The translations under genes were made by a program, and so were the position numbers. Positions 15,885 through 25,062 of a DNA stretch of 64,000 nt are shown in pieces. Every line of letters begins with the position of its first letter. Positions within the stretch are counted from its first letter, which is position 1. The stretch comes from Marinovum sp048263515 (GTDB lineage: Bacteria > Pseudomonadota > Alphaproteobacteria > Rhodobacterales > Rhodobacteraceae): assembly GCF_048263515.1 (NCBI RefSeq), contig NZ_JBLXEC010000019.1:1-64000 (forward strand). The letters are read 5' to 3'. Under the pieces are notes generated by a model. That model had not been told where the DNA came from and made no database searches. It was given only the letters and a program-made list of their open reading frames with translations.

Positions 15885-18833
15885 TCAGCATAGGCAGTCC
15901 AGTTCATCAAACCCGAGGCCAACAATGAACGGTTGTCTGTGACCAAGCGCTTCGGTGTCGCTGTCCGGCGTGATCACCAGCGTAACAATTTCGCCGGGCC
16001 CGGCTTCGAAGCCTTCGTTGGCCGGGTTCACGGCCAGATCGTAGATTTCCTGCGCGTCGGCCTGGTCGCCCGCCCCGTTCGAGACAAAGATGATCCCATC
16101 CGTCAATCCCCAGATCGCGCCCTGAATTTCACCGTCCGTGTATCCTTGGCTGGCGAAGTCCTGATTGAGAATCCAGCTGATCAGGTCGAGGTTGTCGATC
16201 GCCGCCTCTCCGTTCAGCCCGGTGCCCGGCAAGGCGCCGGCCGGGACATTTCCTTCGCAGAAGATGTCTCCTGCCAGCAAGGGCGCGTCATCGATATTCG
16301 TACCGCCCAGCCCTGCAAGCAGGTCTTCGTAGGCCGAGATGCAATAGGCTTCGGCAATCACGAGACCGTCGAACCGTGCGTCACCACTGCCGCTGATCTT
16401 CAGCGTGAAAGCCTCTTCCGAGAGCGGCGCGGGGTTGTTTTCGTCAATGACCTGGAAGCTGAGGCTGTCAGGAAGGCTCTCGCAGATGTCCAGAAGCGTT
16501 TCCGCGGCCCCGCAGAAGGTGACATTGATGTCGGCACTGGCGAACCCGCCCTGATCGTCTTCGACCTTCACCTCGAAGGCCTTGGTCGCCTCTTCGCCGA
16601 TATCCAGCGCAACATAGGCCGTCTCACCGTTGAAGATGAACTCACCGGCGGCGGTCAGCGTGACCTCCACGCCATCAATGAAGATCTTCGGCCCGCCGGG
16701 GATGATCGCCTCTCCGTTGACCATGGTGATGGTGAGCGGATCGCCATCCGGATCGCTGTAATTGTCGGAAAAATCGACCGTGATGTCCTCGTTGGCGCAG
16801 CCCTTGCCGGCGTCCGGGGTCACCTCGGGGTTATTGTTGGCCTCCTCAGCGCCGGCGTCATTGTCGGGCGTGTCCTGGCCGGCCGCCACCGAGATGCCGA
16901 GGATCTCGGACTGCACGGTATCGCCGATCGCATCGCTGTCGTTGCTGTCGTCGCCATTGCCGTCCGGATCGTTCGGCGCCACCAGCTGCTTGCCGGCGAG
17001 AACCCCGCCGGGATCGGTGAAGCGCACCCCATAGGTGCCTGCCGCCAGACCGGTGAAGCTGTAGGTGCCCTGCGGGCCGGTGGCGGTGGTCACCGGGCTG
17101 CCGCCGTCGAGCACGGGGTTGCCGGCGGCATCAAGCAGCGTGACCAGCACGCCCGCGATGCCGGGATCGGTGGCCTGGCCGTCGTCGACGTCGTTGTCGT
17201 TGGTGTCGCAGAAGTAGCGCCCCGAGAGCGAGCCTAGCTCAGGCACGTCCTCGACACAGATTTCAAGCGGTTTCTCGGTGAAGCACGAGGCATCCGATTT
17301 CGCGGTGGCCCGTACCACCACGTCATAGACATTGTCGCCGCCCGCGTCCTGCGGATTCTCGAAATCTGGGGCGTTGATGAAGCTCAGCTCTCCGGTATCG
17401 GGGTCGATGGTGAAGAAGGCCGCATCGGCCCCACCTACGATCGAATAGACGATGTCACCTTCCCCGAGGACTTCCTCGGTCATTTCGGTGCCGCCCACCT
17501 CGTAGATCGTCTCGCTGTCCTTGCCCTCCAGCGATGCGCCCTGCAGGGACACGGACCCGTATTCATCGCCGATAATCAGCGGCGAGGAGCAGGACGTGTG
17601 GAAATTGATCGTCTGCAGCAGCGAGCCGTTTTCGGAACTGAAGATATGCACGAAGGTTTCCGACCCGAAATCCTGGTTGAAGGCGTCTTCGCTCGCGACG
17701 AAGCTTTCCCCCTGCTGGACGTCATCCGAGAAGAACAGCTTGTCCGTCTTGGAGGGGTCACCGTCACGCGACACCAAGATGAAATACGTGCCGTCGCCGT
17801 CGTCAGTCCCCATCAGCGCGCCGACCTCGACCTTGTCCTCCACCTTGCCGGTGGTGTCGGAGGTCACCAGACCACCGCTCAGGTCGCCAAGCTTGAGCAG
17901 GTAGGCGCCCGGTTTTTCGGTATCCTCGCCGAAGGTATTGTTTTCCTTTTCCGTCAGCGCGCAGATGTCCACGCCGAGGTCCGGGTTCGGAGCCTCCTTC
18001 GGACAGACGACCGTCAGGTCGAGGTTCAGGACGGGCTTGGTGTTCTCGTCGATGCAGACGTCGTCAAGGTCATCCTCGACACAGACCTCGAGCGGCTTGT
18101 CCTCGAAGCTGCCGTCGTCCCGGGTGGCCCGGACCACCACCTCGTAAGTGTTGTCGCCGCCCGCGTCCTGCGGGTTCTCGTAATCGGGGGCGTCCTTGAA
18201 GCTGACCTCGCCGGTCGCGGGGTCGACCTCGAACAGGTTGGCATCCGCGCCGCCCACGATGGAATAGGTGACGCCGTCATCGCCGGGGCCGTCATTGCCG
18301 CCATAGCTGTCGAGCGTGCCGCCCGCGTCGAAACCGAAGCCCGAAATCACCACGGACCCAACGCTTTCACCGATGATGATCGGCGCCGAACAGGAGGTGT
18401 GCAACCCGATGGTCTGCAAGGGGCCGCTGCCGCCGTTGAAGGCGGCTTCGTCCTCGTAGACCGCCATGTAGGTATTGCTTTCCAGCGTGTCGCCCACGCC
18501 GGGTCCGAAGGTAATGGCATCCCCCTTGGTGACGGCGCCCTGAAAATAGAGCTCCCCGCTGTCATCCTTGGCGCGGATCACGATATAGGCAGTGTCGTCG
18601 TCGTCATTGCTGCCCTGAAGCTTGGCCTTGTCGCCCTGGCTGTTCTGGCCCGATGCGTCCGGGTTATAAATGATGGTCAGTTCCGACGGCTTGTTGTAGC
18701 CGTTGTCATCGCGGATGTCGCAGGCATTCAGCCCGACATCGGTCGGCGTCCCGCTACCGCAGTCGAGATCGATGACGGCGGTGGTGTTCTCGGTCACCTT
18801 GAGGCAGTCATACTTCACATAGGAGCTGGTCAT
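15885..18833 (-). CDS. Large modular surface protein with cadherin-like, SdrD-B-like and thioester-like domains
   Basis: A very acidic protein of 982 residues. Two homologous halves (about 1-255 and 265-530) each contain a beta-rich module with 'HTSCSxPxIIG' (146-156, 412-422) followed by a cadherin-like repeat (189-254, 462-529; 'YSIVGGADA', 'NPQDAGGDN', 'VRAT'). Next come an SdrD-B-like domain (535-663) and a VCBS/Ig-like domain with NYSDPDGDPLTI (667-775). The C-terminal module (about 780-960) resembles a thioester domain, with YCIS (Cys831) and IQGAIWGLTDG (Gln904). No signal peptide, membrane helix or sorting tail is visible, so the export route is unknown. It ends in DELDCLC. The neighbouring exosortase E operon on the same strand suggests a shared surface role (inference). 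Confidence 0.85.
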   Translation of the reverse strand: MTSSYVKYDCLKVTENTTAVIDLDCGSGTPTDVGLNACDIRDDNGYNKPSELTIIYNPDASGQNSQGDKAKLQGSNDDDDTAYIVIRAKDDSGELYFQGAVTKGDAITFGPGVGDTLESNTYMAVYEDEAAFNGGSGPLQTIGLHTSCSAPIIIGESVGSVVISGFGFDAGGTLDSYGGNDGPGDDGVTYSIVGGADANLFEVDPATGEVSFKDAPDYENPQDAGGDNTYEVVVRATRDDGSFEDKPLEVCVEDDLDDVCIDENTKPVLNLDLTVVCPKEAPNPDLGVDICALTEKENNTFGEDTEKPGAYLLKLGDLSGGLVTSDTTGKVEDKVEVGALMGTDDGDGTYFILVSRDGDPSKTDKLFFSDDVQQGESFVASEDAFNQDFGSETFVHIFSSENGSLLQTINFHTSCSSPLIIGDEYGSVSLQGASLEGKDSETIYEVGGTEMTEEVLGEGDIVYSIVGGADAAFFTIDPDTGELSFINAPDFENPQDAGGDNVYDVVVRATAKSDASCFTEKPLEICVEDVPELGSLSGRYFCDTNDNDVDDGQATDPGIAGVLVTLLDAAGNPVLDGGSPVTTATGPQGTYSFTGLAAGTYGVRFTDPGGVLAGKQLVAPNDPDGNGDDSNDSDAIGDTVQSEILGISVAAGQDTPDNDAGAEEANNNPEVTPDAGKGCANEDITVDFSDNYSDPDGDPLTITMVNGEAIIPGGPKIFIDGVEVTLTAAGEFIFNGETAYVALDIGEEATKAFEVKVEDDQGGFASADINVTFCGAAETLLDICESLPDSLSFQVIDENNPAPLSEEAFTLKISGSGDARFDGLVIAEAYCISAYEDLLAGLGGTNIDDAPLLAGDIFCEGNVPAGALPGTGLNGEAAIDNLDLISWILNQDFASQGYTDGEIQGAIWGLTDGIIFVSNGAGDQADAQEIYDLAVNPANEGFEAGPGEIVTLVITPDSDTEALGHRQPFIVGLGFDELDCLC

Positions 18834-19898
18834 GGTGTCATTTCTCTCTGCAAGCCGGTTTCAGGCCGGGCAAAATCATTAAAAAAAACTGGCGTTCAGA
18901 ATTCTGTCCGGTCCGGACGAAGGCGCACCGCCCCTCCGCGAAGGCGCGCCTTTGATGCCATTCCGGCCCTGTCGGACCCGGACTCGACGGCCGCTCTGTC
19001 GAGTGCCGGAGGCTTCTTCGCATTATGCAAATTCATTCACTGTCCTCCCCGAACGGCGCAGCATGCCGCGGCAAAGAAAACACCAAGGCACGTTTCCTAA
19101 ACCGGTGTGCCGGTCATGCGGTCAGGGAAGATGGAGAGTCCACAGGCTGGCAGGCCCGCAGCAATTCAAATAAAATACTATACATCAGTTGCGCTCGACC
19201 TTTAAGGCCCAAGCAGAATTTCCCCGTTCCACATTGACTTGCGGCGATCAAACTCAATTTCAGTAAGAAAAATTCCTCTTACCACGCCGATTGTCTCGCA
19301 ACGCAGGCTGCTGCGTCAAGGATTTATTAAGACATTGGTTTCTGCCACTGCATATAGACTCAGGTCCAAACAACCAAAACGTGTTCCATTCCAATTGGTT
19401 TCGGACGTCACGTTTGGAGTTGGCCTGAGTGCCGCCTGTCTTGAGTGGTTGGATCGATTATGGAACTTCGCCGCCCTGTCCCCTGGATGTCCATTTGTCC
19501 GACCTGCCGCCTCTGCCAGGCGTCCCCGACGGCCATGCCCCTACGGTTGTGCAGTCTTTTGCCGGGAGCGCAGGGCAGCGCGGGACCGTTTTGTGGCAAC
19601 ACCCCAGCGAATTCCTGAGAGCCCCCTAGAAAGCCGGGATGGGCGGGGTCCCTCACGCCCTCGGCGATGCCTGTGCGTGCCGGGAACGCCACAGGCACCG
19701 GCATGACCGGCAGGGGCGACAGACATCAAGCCCTGAACGCCTGCGCCTTTCCGAGATCACCAGATTTTGAAACAGTCCGTCTCGGAACCGAGACTTGCCG
19801 TGGGACCTGTATTCGGCGACAAATAGATGGCTCTTCGCTGGCCCGGGTTCTTTTGCCCCGGGTCCGTTTGAGGGGCTTGCAATGTAGAGGTATTATTC
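18834..19898. other. Long divergent intergenic region (about 1.06 kb)
   Basis: No frame here looks coding. The part at about 19020-19400 is distinctly AT-rich. On the minus strand a weak promoter TTAAAG-17-TATAGT (complement of 19177-19205) could serve the modular protein. On the plus strand AAGACA-18-TATAGA (19329-19358) could serve the TPR lipoprotein. An imperfect inverted repeat lies around 19363-19410, and the octamer ATTGGTTT occurs at about 19334 and 19394. The remainder (19410-19880) is GC-rich with nothing I can name. Both promoters would imply leaders of several hundred bases. Confidence 0.35.
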
Positions 19899-22343
19899 GT
19901 GCGCATACTGAACCACCTCGTGCCCGCCATGTGTTTGATGATCAGTGCCGTTCTGCTGTCTGCCTGCGACTCGGCCGAGGAACGCGCGGAGAAACATTTC
20001 CAGAGCGCCATCGCCCTGATTGCACAGGGGGATACCGACCGCGCCATGGTGGAGTTGCGCAACGCCTTCAACTTGGACGGCCGTCACATGGACGCGCGCC
20101 GCACCATGGCCGAACTGCAGCTGGACCGGGGCAACCGGACGGGCGCGTATCGCCAGTATCTGCGCTTGGCCGAAGCCTATCCGGAGGATCTCGACAGCCG
20201 CATCATGCTCAGCGAACTGGCCTTTTCCGCCGGCAATTGGGAAGAGTTCGACCGTCATGCCACCCAGGCCGAGGAGCTGGCGCCGGAGCATCCGCGCGTC
20301 GAGGTCATCTCCCTGATCCGCGCTTACCGCAGCGCCATCGATGAGAATGACGCCCCGACGCGCCGCAGATTGGCGAGCAGGGCTGCAGAGTTGCTTGTTG
20401 ACCTGCCCGAGAATATCCTGCTGCGCAATACGCTCATAGATGACGCGCTTCGCGAGCAGGAGCTCACCCGGGCCCTGACGCATATTGACTGGCTGATCGG
20501 CTTCGAGCCGATGAACAGCCGGCATTACCAGGAACGCCTGCGCGTCCTGGCCATGTCCGGTGACATGGCGGCCGTCGAGCAGCAGCTGATCGACCTGATG
20601 GAGATTTTCCCCGAAGATCTCGTGCATGGCGCAACGCTGGTCCGGTTCTACCTGTCGCGGGACAATCTGGACGCCGCGGAAGCCGTGCTGCGCGACCTCT
20701 CTGCCGCCTCCGACGAGCCCGGGCTGACAATCGATCTGATCCGGTTCCTCGCGACCTTCCGCGGCCCCGAGGCGGTCCGCGCCGAGATCGAGAGGGCTGC
20801 TGCCGAACACGCCGATCCGGTGCCTTTCCGGATCATCGAGGCCAGCTACGAATTCTCCCTCGGAAACCGGGATGAGGCGATCGCGACACTTCAGGACGTG
20901 ACGGCAAGTTCCGAACCCTCGGAGGAGGTCCGTGACGCCAAGGTCACCCTGGCCCAGATGCTGCTGACCACGGGCAATGAGGTCGGAGCCCGCGCCCATA
21001 TCGAAGAGATCCTGACCGAGGAGGGGACCCACCCCGAGGCGCTCAAGATGCAGGCCGCTTGGCAGATCGAGGCCGACGACACCGACGCCGCGATCGGCGG
21101 GCTGCGCACGGCACTCGATCAGAACCCGCAGGACGCCGAGACGATGACCCTGATCGCGACGGCCTACGGGCGCGCCGGTCAGCCCGAGCTTGCCAAGGAT
21201 TTCCTGGCGCAGGCCGTGGAAGCCTCGGGCAACGCCCCGGCCGAGACGCTGCGCTATGCCCGCGTGCTGATCGAAGAGGAGCGCTATCTCCCGGCAGAGG
21301 ACATCCTGCTGACCGCGCTGCGGCTCACGCCCGACCATGCGGATATCCTGATCACCCTGGGCCAGCTCTACCTGCGGATGGAGGATTTCGGCCGGGTGCA
21401 GAGCGTCGTCGGCACCCTGCGCCGGATCGGCGGCGAGGCGGCGGTGCAGGCCGCCAACGGCATCGAGGCCGAGCGGCTCAGCCGGCAACAGGGGCTCGAC
21501 AAGGCCATGGCCTTCCTCGAAGAGCTCGCCAATGATGCCGACGCGACGCTGGCCACGAAGATCACCCTGGTGAACACCCGGCTCGGCATCGACGACAGGG
21601 CCGGCGCGCTCCTGCTTGCCCAGGAGCTGAAGCAGGAAAACCCCGACAGCGAAGCGCTGGACGTGGTCCTGGCCGTCGCCGAGATCGCGAATGGCAATCT
21701 GGAGGCGGGCACGGAAATCTATCGCGATCTCCTGGCCGTCAATCCCGTCCGTCCGAGGATTTGGCTCGAGCTGTCCACGCTGCAATTGCGGCAGGGCGAT
21801 CTCGACGCCGCCGAGACCATCGTCGACGAAGGCCTGGAACACAGCCCGGAGGATGCCGGTCTGCTCTGGGCCAAGGCCTCCTACCGGCAGATGGACGACG
21901 ATATCGAGGGCGCCCTCGCCATCTACGAGACGCTCTATGCGAAGAACTCGAACTCGATCATCCTGGCCAACAACATCGCAAGCCTGCTCTCGACATATCG
22001 TGACGACGCGGCCAGCCTGGAGCGGGCCTGGATCATCGCCCGGCGGCTGCGCGACGCCACTCTGCCGCCGTTCAAGGACACCTTTGGCTGGATCCTGCAC
22101 CGCCGCGGGGAGAGCGACGAAGCCCTGCCCTACCTCGAAGAGGCCGCGCAAGGAATGCCGGATGACGCCCTCGTCCAGTACCATCTGGGCCAGGTCTATA
22201 TCGCCCTCGAGCGTCCGCAGGATGCGCTGGAACAAATGCGCAAGGCCGTGACCGTGGCCGGCCCCACCGACACCCGGCCCCAGATCGAAGAGGCGCGCGC
22301 TCTGGTGCAGAGTCTGCAGAACGTCGGCACGGCGGAGAACTGA
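19899..22343 (+). CDS. prsT: TPR-repeat lipoprotein of exosortase/EPS system (PrsT-like)
   Basis: An 814-residue lipoprotein with lipobox LLSAC (Cys23) followed almost entirely by tetratricopeptide repeats from about residue 30 to 800 ('A..L...P.....L...A'). Length, lipobox and continuous TPR content match the PEP-CTERM-system TPR lipoproteins (PrsT family), which accompany exosortases and EPS export, probably as an assembly scaffold on the periplasmic side of the envelope. The start is a GTG at 19899 with GAGG nine bases upstream, and the lipobox position supports it. A strong inverted repeat follows the stop. It probably serves XrtD and the export lipoprotein at 26163 (inference). Confidence 0.88.
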   Translation: MRILNHLVPAMCLMISAVLLSACDSAEERAEKHFQSAIALIAQGDTDRAMVELRNAFNLDGRHMDARRTMAELQLDRGNRTGAYRQYLRLAEAYPEDLDSRIMLSELAFSAGNWEEFDRHATQAEELAPEHPRVEVISLIRAYRSAIDENDAPTRRRLASRAAELLVDLPENILLRNTLIDDALREQELTRALTHIDWLIGFEPMNSRHYQERLRVLAMSGDMAAVEQQLIDLMEIFPEDLVHGATLVRFYLSRDNLDAAEAVLRDLSAASDEPGLTIDLIRFLATFRGPEAVRAEIERAAAEHADPVPFRIIEASYEFSLGNRDEAIATLQDVTASSEPSEEVRDAKVTLAQMLLTTGNEVGARAHIEEILTEEGTHPEALKMQAAWQIEADDTDAAIGGLRTALDQNPQDAETMTLIATAYGRAGQPELAKDFLAQAVEASGNAPAETLRYARVLIEEERYLPAEDILLTALRLTPDHADILITLGQLYLRMEDFGRVQSVVGTLRRIGGEAAVQAANGIEAERLSRQQGLDKAMAFLEELANDADATLATKITLVNTRLGIDDRAGALLLAQELKQENPDSEALDVVLAVAEIANGNLEAGTEIYRDLLAVNPVRPRIWLELSTLQLRQGDLDAAETIVDEGLEHSPEDAGLLWAKASYRQMDDDIEGALAIYETLYAKNSNSIILANNIASLLSTYRDDAASLERAWIIARRLRDATLPPFKDTFGWILHRRGESDEALPYLEEAAQGMPDDALVQYHLGQVYIALERPQDALEQMRKAVTVAGPTDTRPQIEEARALVQSLQNVGTAEN

Positions 22344-22428
22344 CGCTGCCTGGAGGCGCCAGCCTTCGGCCCGGCCGCGGATGGCAGCGCTGGCTTTCGA
22401 CAGCGTCGATGGCGCCTGCCGCCGGCGG

Positions 22429-22458
22429 CCTGTCTGCACGACAGCACGTGCAGACAGG
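22429..22458 (+). terminator. Perfect 11-bp inverted repeat after the TPR lipoprotein
   Basis: CCTGTCTGCAC (22429-22439) pairs perfectly with GTGCAGACAGG (22448-22458) around an eight-base loop, 86 bases after the stop. It is followed by AAAGCC rather than a T-tract, so it is either a rho-assisted terminator or an operator ahead of pseI. Confidence 0.5.
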
Positions 22459-22624
22459 AAAGCCTTGTCGGAAATTCCGGCTTCAAACGGAGCGATTCTT
22501 CGGGAGTAAGGTGGAACTGGCCAACAAATCACTTGAACAGGCCCCGGATTCAGGCTGAGCTTGCCATCAGGCGGCAGGCCCCCCGGGGATGCCCGACATT
22601 TGAAACATGAGGATTTTTCCGATT

Positions 22625-23689
22625 ATGGCAACAACCGTGACGATTGATGGACGCGTGATTGGCCCCGGCAATCTCCCCTATGTGATTGCCGAACTGTCGG
22701 GAAATCATAATGGAAGCCTGGACCGTACCCTGCGCCTCATGGAAGCCGCAAAAGAGGCCGGCGCTGACGCTGTGAAGCTGCAAACCTATCGCCCCGACAC
22801 GATCACCATCGACCATGATGCCCCGGAGTTCGTTGTCAACGGCGGGCTCTGGGATGGACGCCGGCTTTACGAGCTTTACGAGGAGGCGCACACTCCCTGG
22901 GAGTGGCATGAGGAGATCTTCGCCCATGCCAGGAAGATCGACCTGACGGTCTTCTCCTCGCCCTTCGATCCCACCGCGGTGGAACTGCTGGAAGGCCTCG
23001 GGGCGCCGGCCTACAAGATCGCCTCTCCGGAACTGGTGGATCTGCCGCTGATCCGCTTGGTGGTGGCCACTGGCAAGCCCGTCATCATGTCCACCGGCAT
23101 GGCGACGCTGGTCGAAATCGAAGAGGCCGTGACAGCCGCGCGGGAGGCGGGGTCGAAAGAGCTCGTCCTTCTGCACTGCACGGCAGCCTATCCCACACCA
23201 CCGGCGGAGGCGAACCTCGCCACCATTCAGGATCTTGCCCGCCGCTTTGACGCGGTGGTGGGGCTGTCGGACCATACGCTGGGTACGGCCGTACCCACGG
23301 CCGCCGTGGCGCTGGGGGCACATGTGATCGAGAAGCACTTCACGCTGGATCGCAGCGAAGGCGGAGTCGATAGCGCATTCTCGCTGGAGCCAGAGGAAGT
23401 TGCCCGGCTGGTGACGGATGCGCAGGTGGCTGCCGCGGCCATCGGAGCGCCGGCCTATGCGCCGACCCGCTCGGAGGCTTCGAACGTGAAGAACCGCCGC
23501 TCGCTCTATGTGGTGGCCCCGGTGGCGAAAGGCGAGCCGCTGACGCCGCGAAACGTGCGGTCAATCCGCCCGGGCCTCGGGCTCAAACCGGGCCGGATCG
23601 ACATGGTCTTGGGGCGGCGCGCGGCCCGTGATCTGGCCTTTGGCGAACCCCTGAGAGAAGACATGGTCGAGGGTGAGCTTGAGCCATGA
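22625..23689 (+). CDS. pseI: Pseudaminic acid synthase
   Basis: A 354-residue cytoplasmic enzyme of the NeuB/SpsE sialic-acid synthase family. It condenses 6-deoxy-AltdiNAc with phosphoenolpyruvate to form pseudaminic acid. The N-terminal TIM barrel shows VIAELSGNHNGSL, DAVKLQTYRPDT, LYEEAHTPWEWH (characteristic of PseI rather than NeuB), and GLSDHTLG with metal-binding histidine EKHFTL. A C-terminal SAF/antifreeze-like domain spans about 290-354. The ATG at 22625 has AGGA upstream, and another in-frame ATG lies at 22607. It is followed by ATP-grasp and amidohydrolase genes, 27 kb from the other pse genes (47434-51141). Confidence 0.9.
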   Translation: MATTVTIDGRVIGPGNLPYVIAELSGNHNGSLDRTLRLMEAAKEAGADAVKLQTYRPDTITIDHDAPEFVVNGGLWDGRRLYELYEEAHTPWEWHEEIFAHARKIDLTVFSSPFDPTAVELLEGLGAPAYKIASPELVDLPLIRLVVATGKPVIMSTGMATLVEIEEAVTAAREAGSKELVLLHCTAAYPTPPAEANLATIQDLARRFDAVVGLSDHTLGTAVPTAAVALGAHVIEKHFTLDRSEGGVDSAFSLEPEEVARLVTDAQVAAAAIGAPAYAPTRSEASNVKNRRSLYVVAPVAKGEPLTPRNVRSIRPGLGLKPGRIDMVLGRRAARDLAFGEPLREDMVEGELEP

Positions 23690-23764
23690 GCCTTTCGGAG
23701 ACGCCGGGGCCCGGCCCGGCACAGGGCAGAACGGGCCGCCGTCCGCTGATCGGGGCGACGACGG

Positions 23765-25030
23765 ATGTCAGGTAAAAAACCTTCCAGCGGGTCTGCCGCC
23801 AGACCCGGGCCGGGTGGTTCGGACGCGACGGTGATGATCCTCGGGGCCGGCACGCTTCAGGCCCCCCTGTTCGACGCCGCCCGCGAGAGGGGGCTTCGGA
23901 CCATAGCTGTCGATGCCAGGGAGGAGGCTCCGGCCTCCGCCCGCGCCGATTTTTCCTACCGGTGTGACCTGGCGGATTTCGATGCCTGTCTCCGGATCGC
24001 GCAGCACCATAAGGTCGCCGGCGTCATCGGGTTTGCCGTGGAATATCCGCTGCCCACTCTTGCGCGCCTCTCTGCGCATCTTGACCTTGCCGGACCGTCT
24101 CCCGAAGCCGTGCGGCGGGCGACGGACAAGGCAGCCATGCGCCAGGCCTTCGCAGCGGCGGGTGTCGCCAGCCCCCTTTCCCTTCCAGCGCGCACGGTAG
24201 AAGAGGCGCGCGCGCGCGTCGCGGAGCTGCGGGACGTGAGCTCGCACGTGATCCTGAAGCCCGCCATTGCCAGCGGCGGGCGCGGGGTGACCCAGCTTCC
24301 CGGCACCGCCCCCGCCACAAAGGTTGCCGAAGCGTTCGAGCGCGCGCGCGCACATTCGCGATCGGGGACGGTTCTCGTCGAGGAATACGCCTCAGGCCCC
24401 GAGTTCTCGGTGGAGGCCGTCACATGGAATGGCCGCACGGAGATCGTTGCGGTCACGGACAAGGAGACATCCGGACCGCCGTACTTCGTCGAGACCGGGC
24501 ACAGCCAACCGTCACAGGCCTCCGCCGATGTCGTGGCTGCGGTTGGTGCGGCCGCTGTCGCAGCCGTGGCCGCATTGGGCATCGACTGGTGCGGGACACA
24601 TACCGAAGTCCGGTATTCTCCGGCCGGGCCACGGGTGATCGAAACGGCGGCCCGATTTGGAGGCGGATTGATCTCTTCGCATCTGACCCCCCTGTCGACC
24701 GGCGTCTCCCTCGTGGAGGCGGCTTTGGATCTGGCGCTGGGGCAGCCACCGGACATCGCGGTCCAGAAACATCGCGGCTCGGCCATCCGCTTTCTGCGAC
24801 CGGCCGCCGGCTTGGTTCGCAGGCTGCAGGGGCAGGCGCAGGCGCAGGCGCAGGCCGGTGTCGTCGAGGTGGAGGTCACCGTGCAGGAAGGCGACAGGGT
24901 TCGCGAGCTGGTGGACGGCACCGCCAGGGTCGGTCACGTCCTGGCCGAGGGGCCTGATGCCGCAGCGGCAATCGCGGCGGCCGAGACGGCACGGGACATG
25001 ATAACCCTCGAGACCGAGATCATCGAATAG
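23765..25030 (+). CDS. ATP-grasp ligase-like protein
   Basis: A 421-residue protein of the ATP-grasp carboxylate-amine ligase superfamily. It has an N-terminal pre-ATP-grasp Rossmann-like domain (MILGAGTLQAPLFDAARERGL, about 23-43). The ATP-binding segment follows (VILKPAIASGGRGV, then VEEYASGPEFSVEAV), then metal-binding residues in a HTEVRY...RVIETAARFGGG region. Such enzymes join a carboxylate to an amine or thiol through an acyl-phosphate. Being 75 bases downstream of pseI suggests it may acylate a nonulosonic acid or its precursor (inference). Near the C-terminus a hexamer DNA repeat encodes GQAQAQAQA. The end of the protein is alanine-rich and acidic. Confidence 0.8.
   Translation: MSGKKPSSGSAARPGPGGSDATVMILGAGTLQAPLFDAARERGLRTIAVDAREEAPASARADFSYRCDLADFDACLRIAQHHKVAGVIGFAVEYPLPTLARLSAHLDLAGPSPEAVRRATDKAAMRQAFAAAGVASPLSLPARTVEEARARVAELRDVSSHVILKPAIASGGRGVTQLPGTAPATKVAEAFERARAHSRSGTVLVEEYASGPEFSVEAVTWNGRTEIVAVTDKETSGPPYFVETGHSQPSQASADVVAAVGAAAVAAVAALGIDWCGTHTEVRYSPAGPRVIETAARFGGGLISSHLTPLSTGVSLVEAALDLALGQPPDIAVQKHRGSAIRFLRPAAGLVRRLQGQAQAQAQAGVVEVEVTVQEGDRVRELVDGTARVGHVLAEGPDAAAAIAAAETARDMITLETEIIE
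24827..24856 (+). repeat. CAGGNN hexamer tandem repeat inside the ATP-grasp gene
   Basis: Three exact copies of CAGGCG and one CAGGCC, preceded by one CAGGGG, encode a Gln-Ala ladder. Length changes would be in frame, so this would vary a linker rather than switch the gene off. Confidence 0.7.
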
Positions 25031-25062
25031 GCCCGGACCATTTCCGACCAAGGATCAGACCC

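Noticed and set aside
15933..17237. Plus-strand frames opposite the 982-residue protein
   Set aside because: They mirror the acidic modular gene and consist of low-complexity Val/Arg/Asp sequence.
16800..18300. Tandem repeats in the modular protein gene as a CRISPR-like or phase-variable array
   Set aside because: The repeats are two diverged protein modules hundreds of bases apart, not short regular DNA repeats with spacers.
19239..19706. Small plus-strand frame of 155 codons in the long intergenic region
   Set aside because: Composition changes abruptly along it, there is no ribosome site, and the sequence resembles no protein family.
19893..22532. Minus-strand frame of about 880 codons opposite the TPR lipoprotein
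   Set aside because: Antisense shadow of a clear TPR protein. No motif and no ribosome site.
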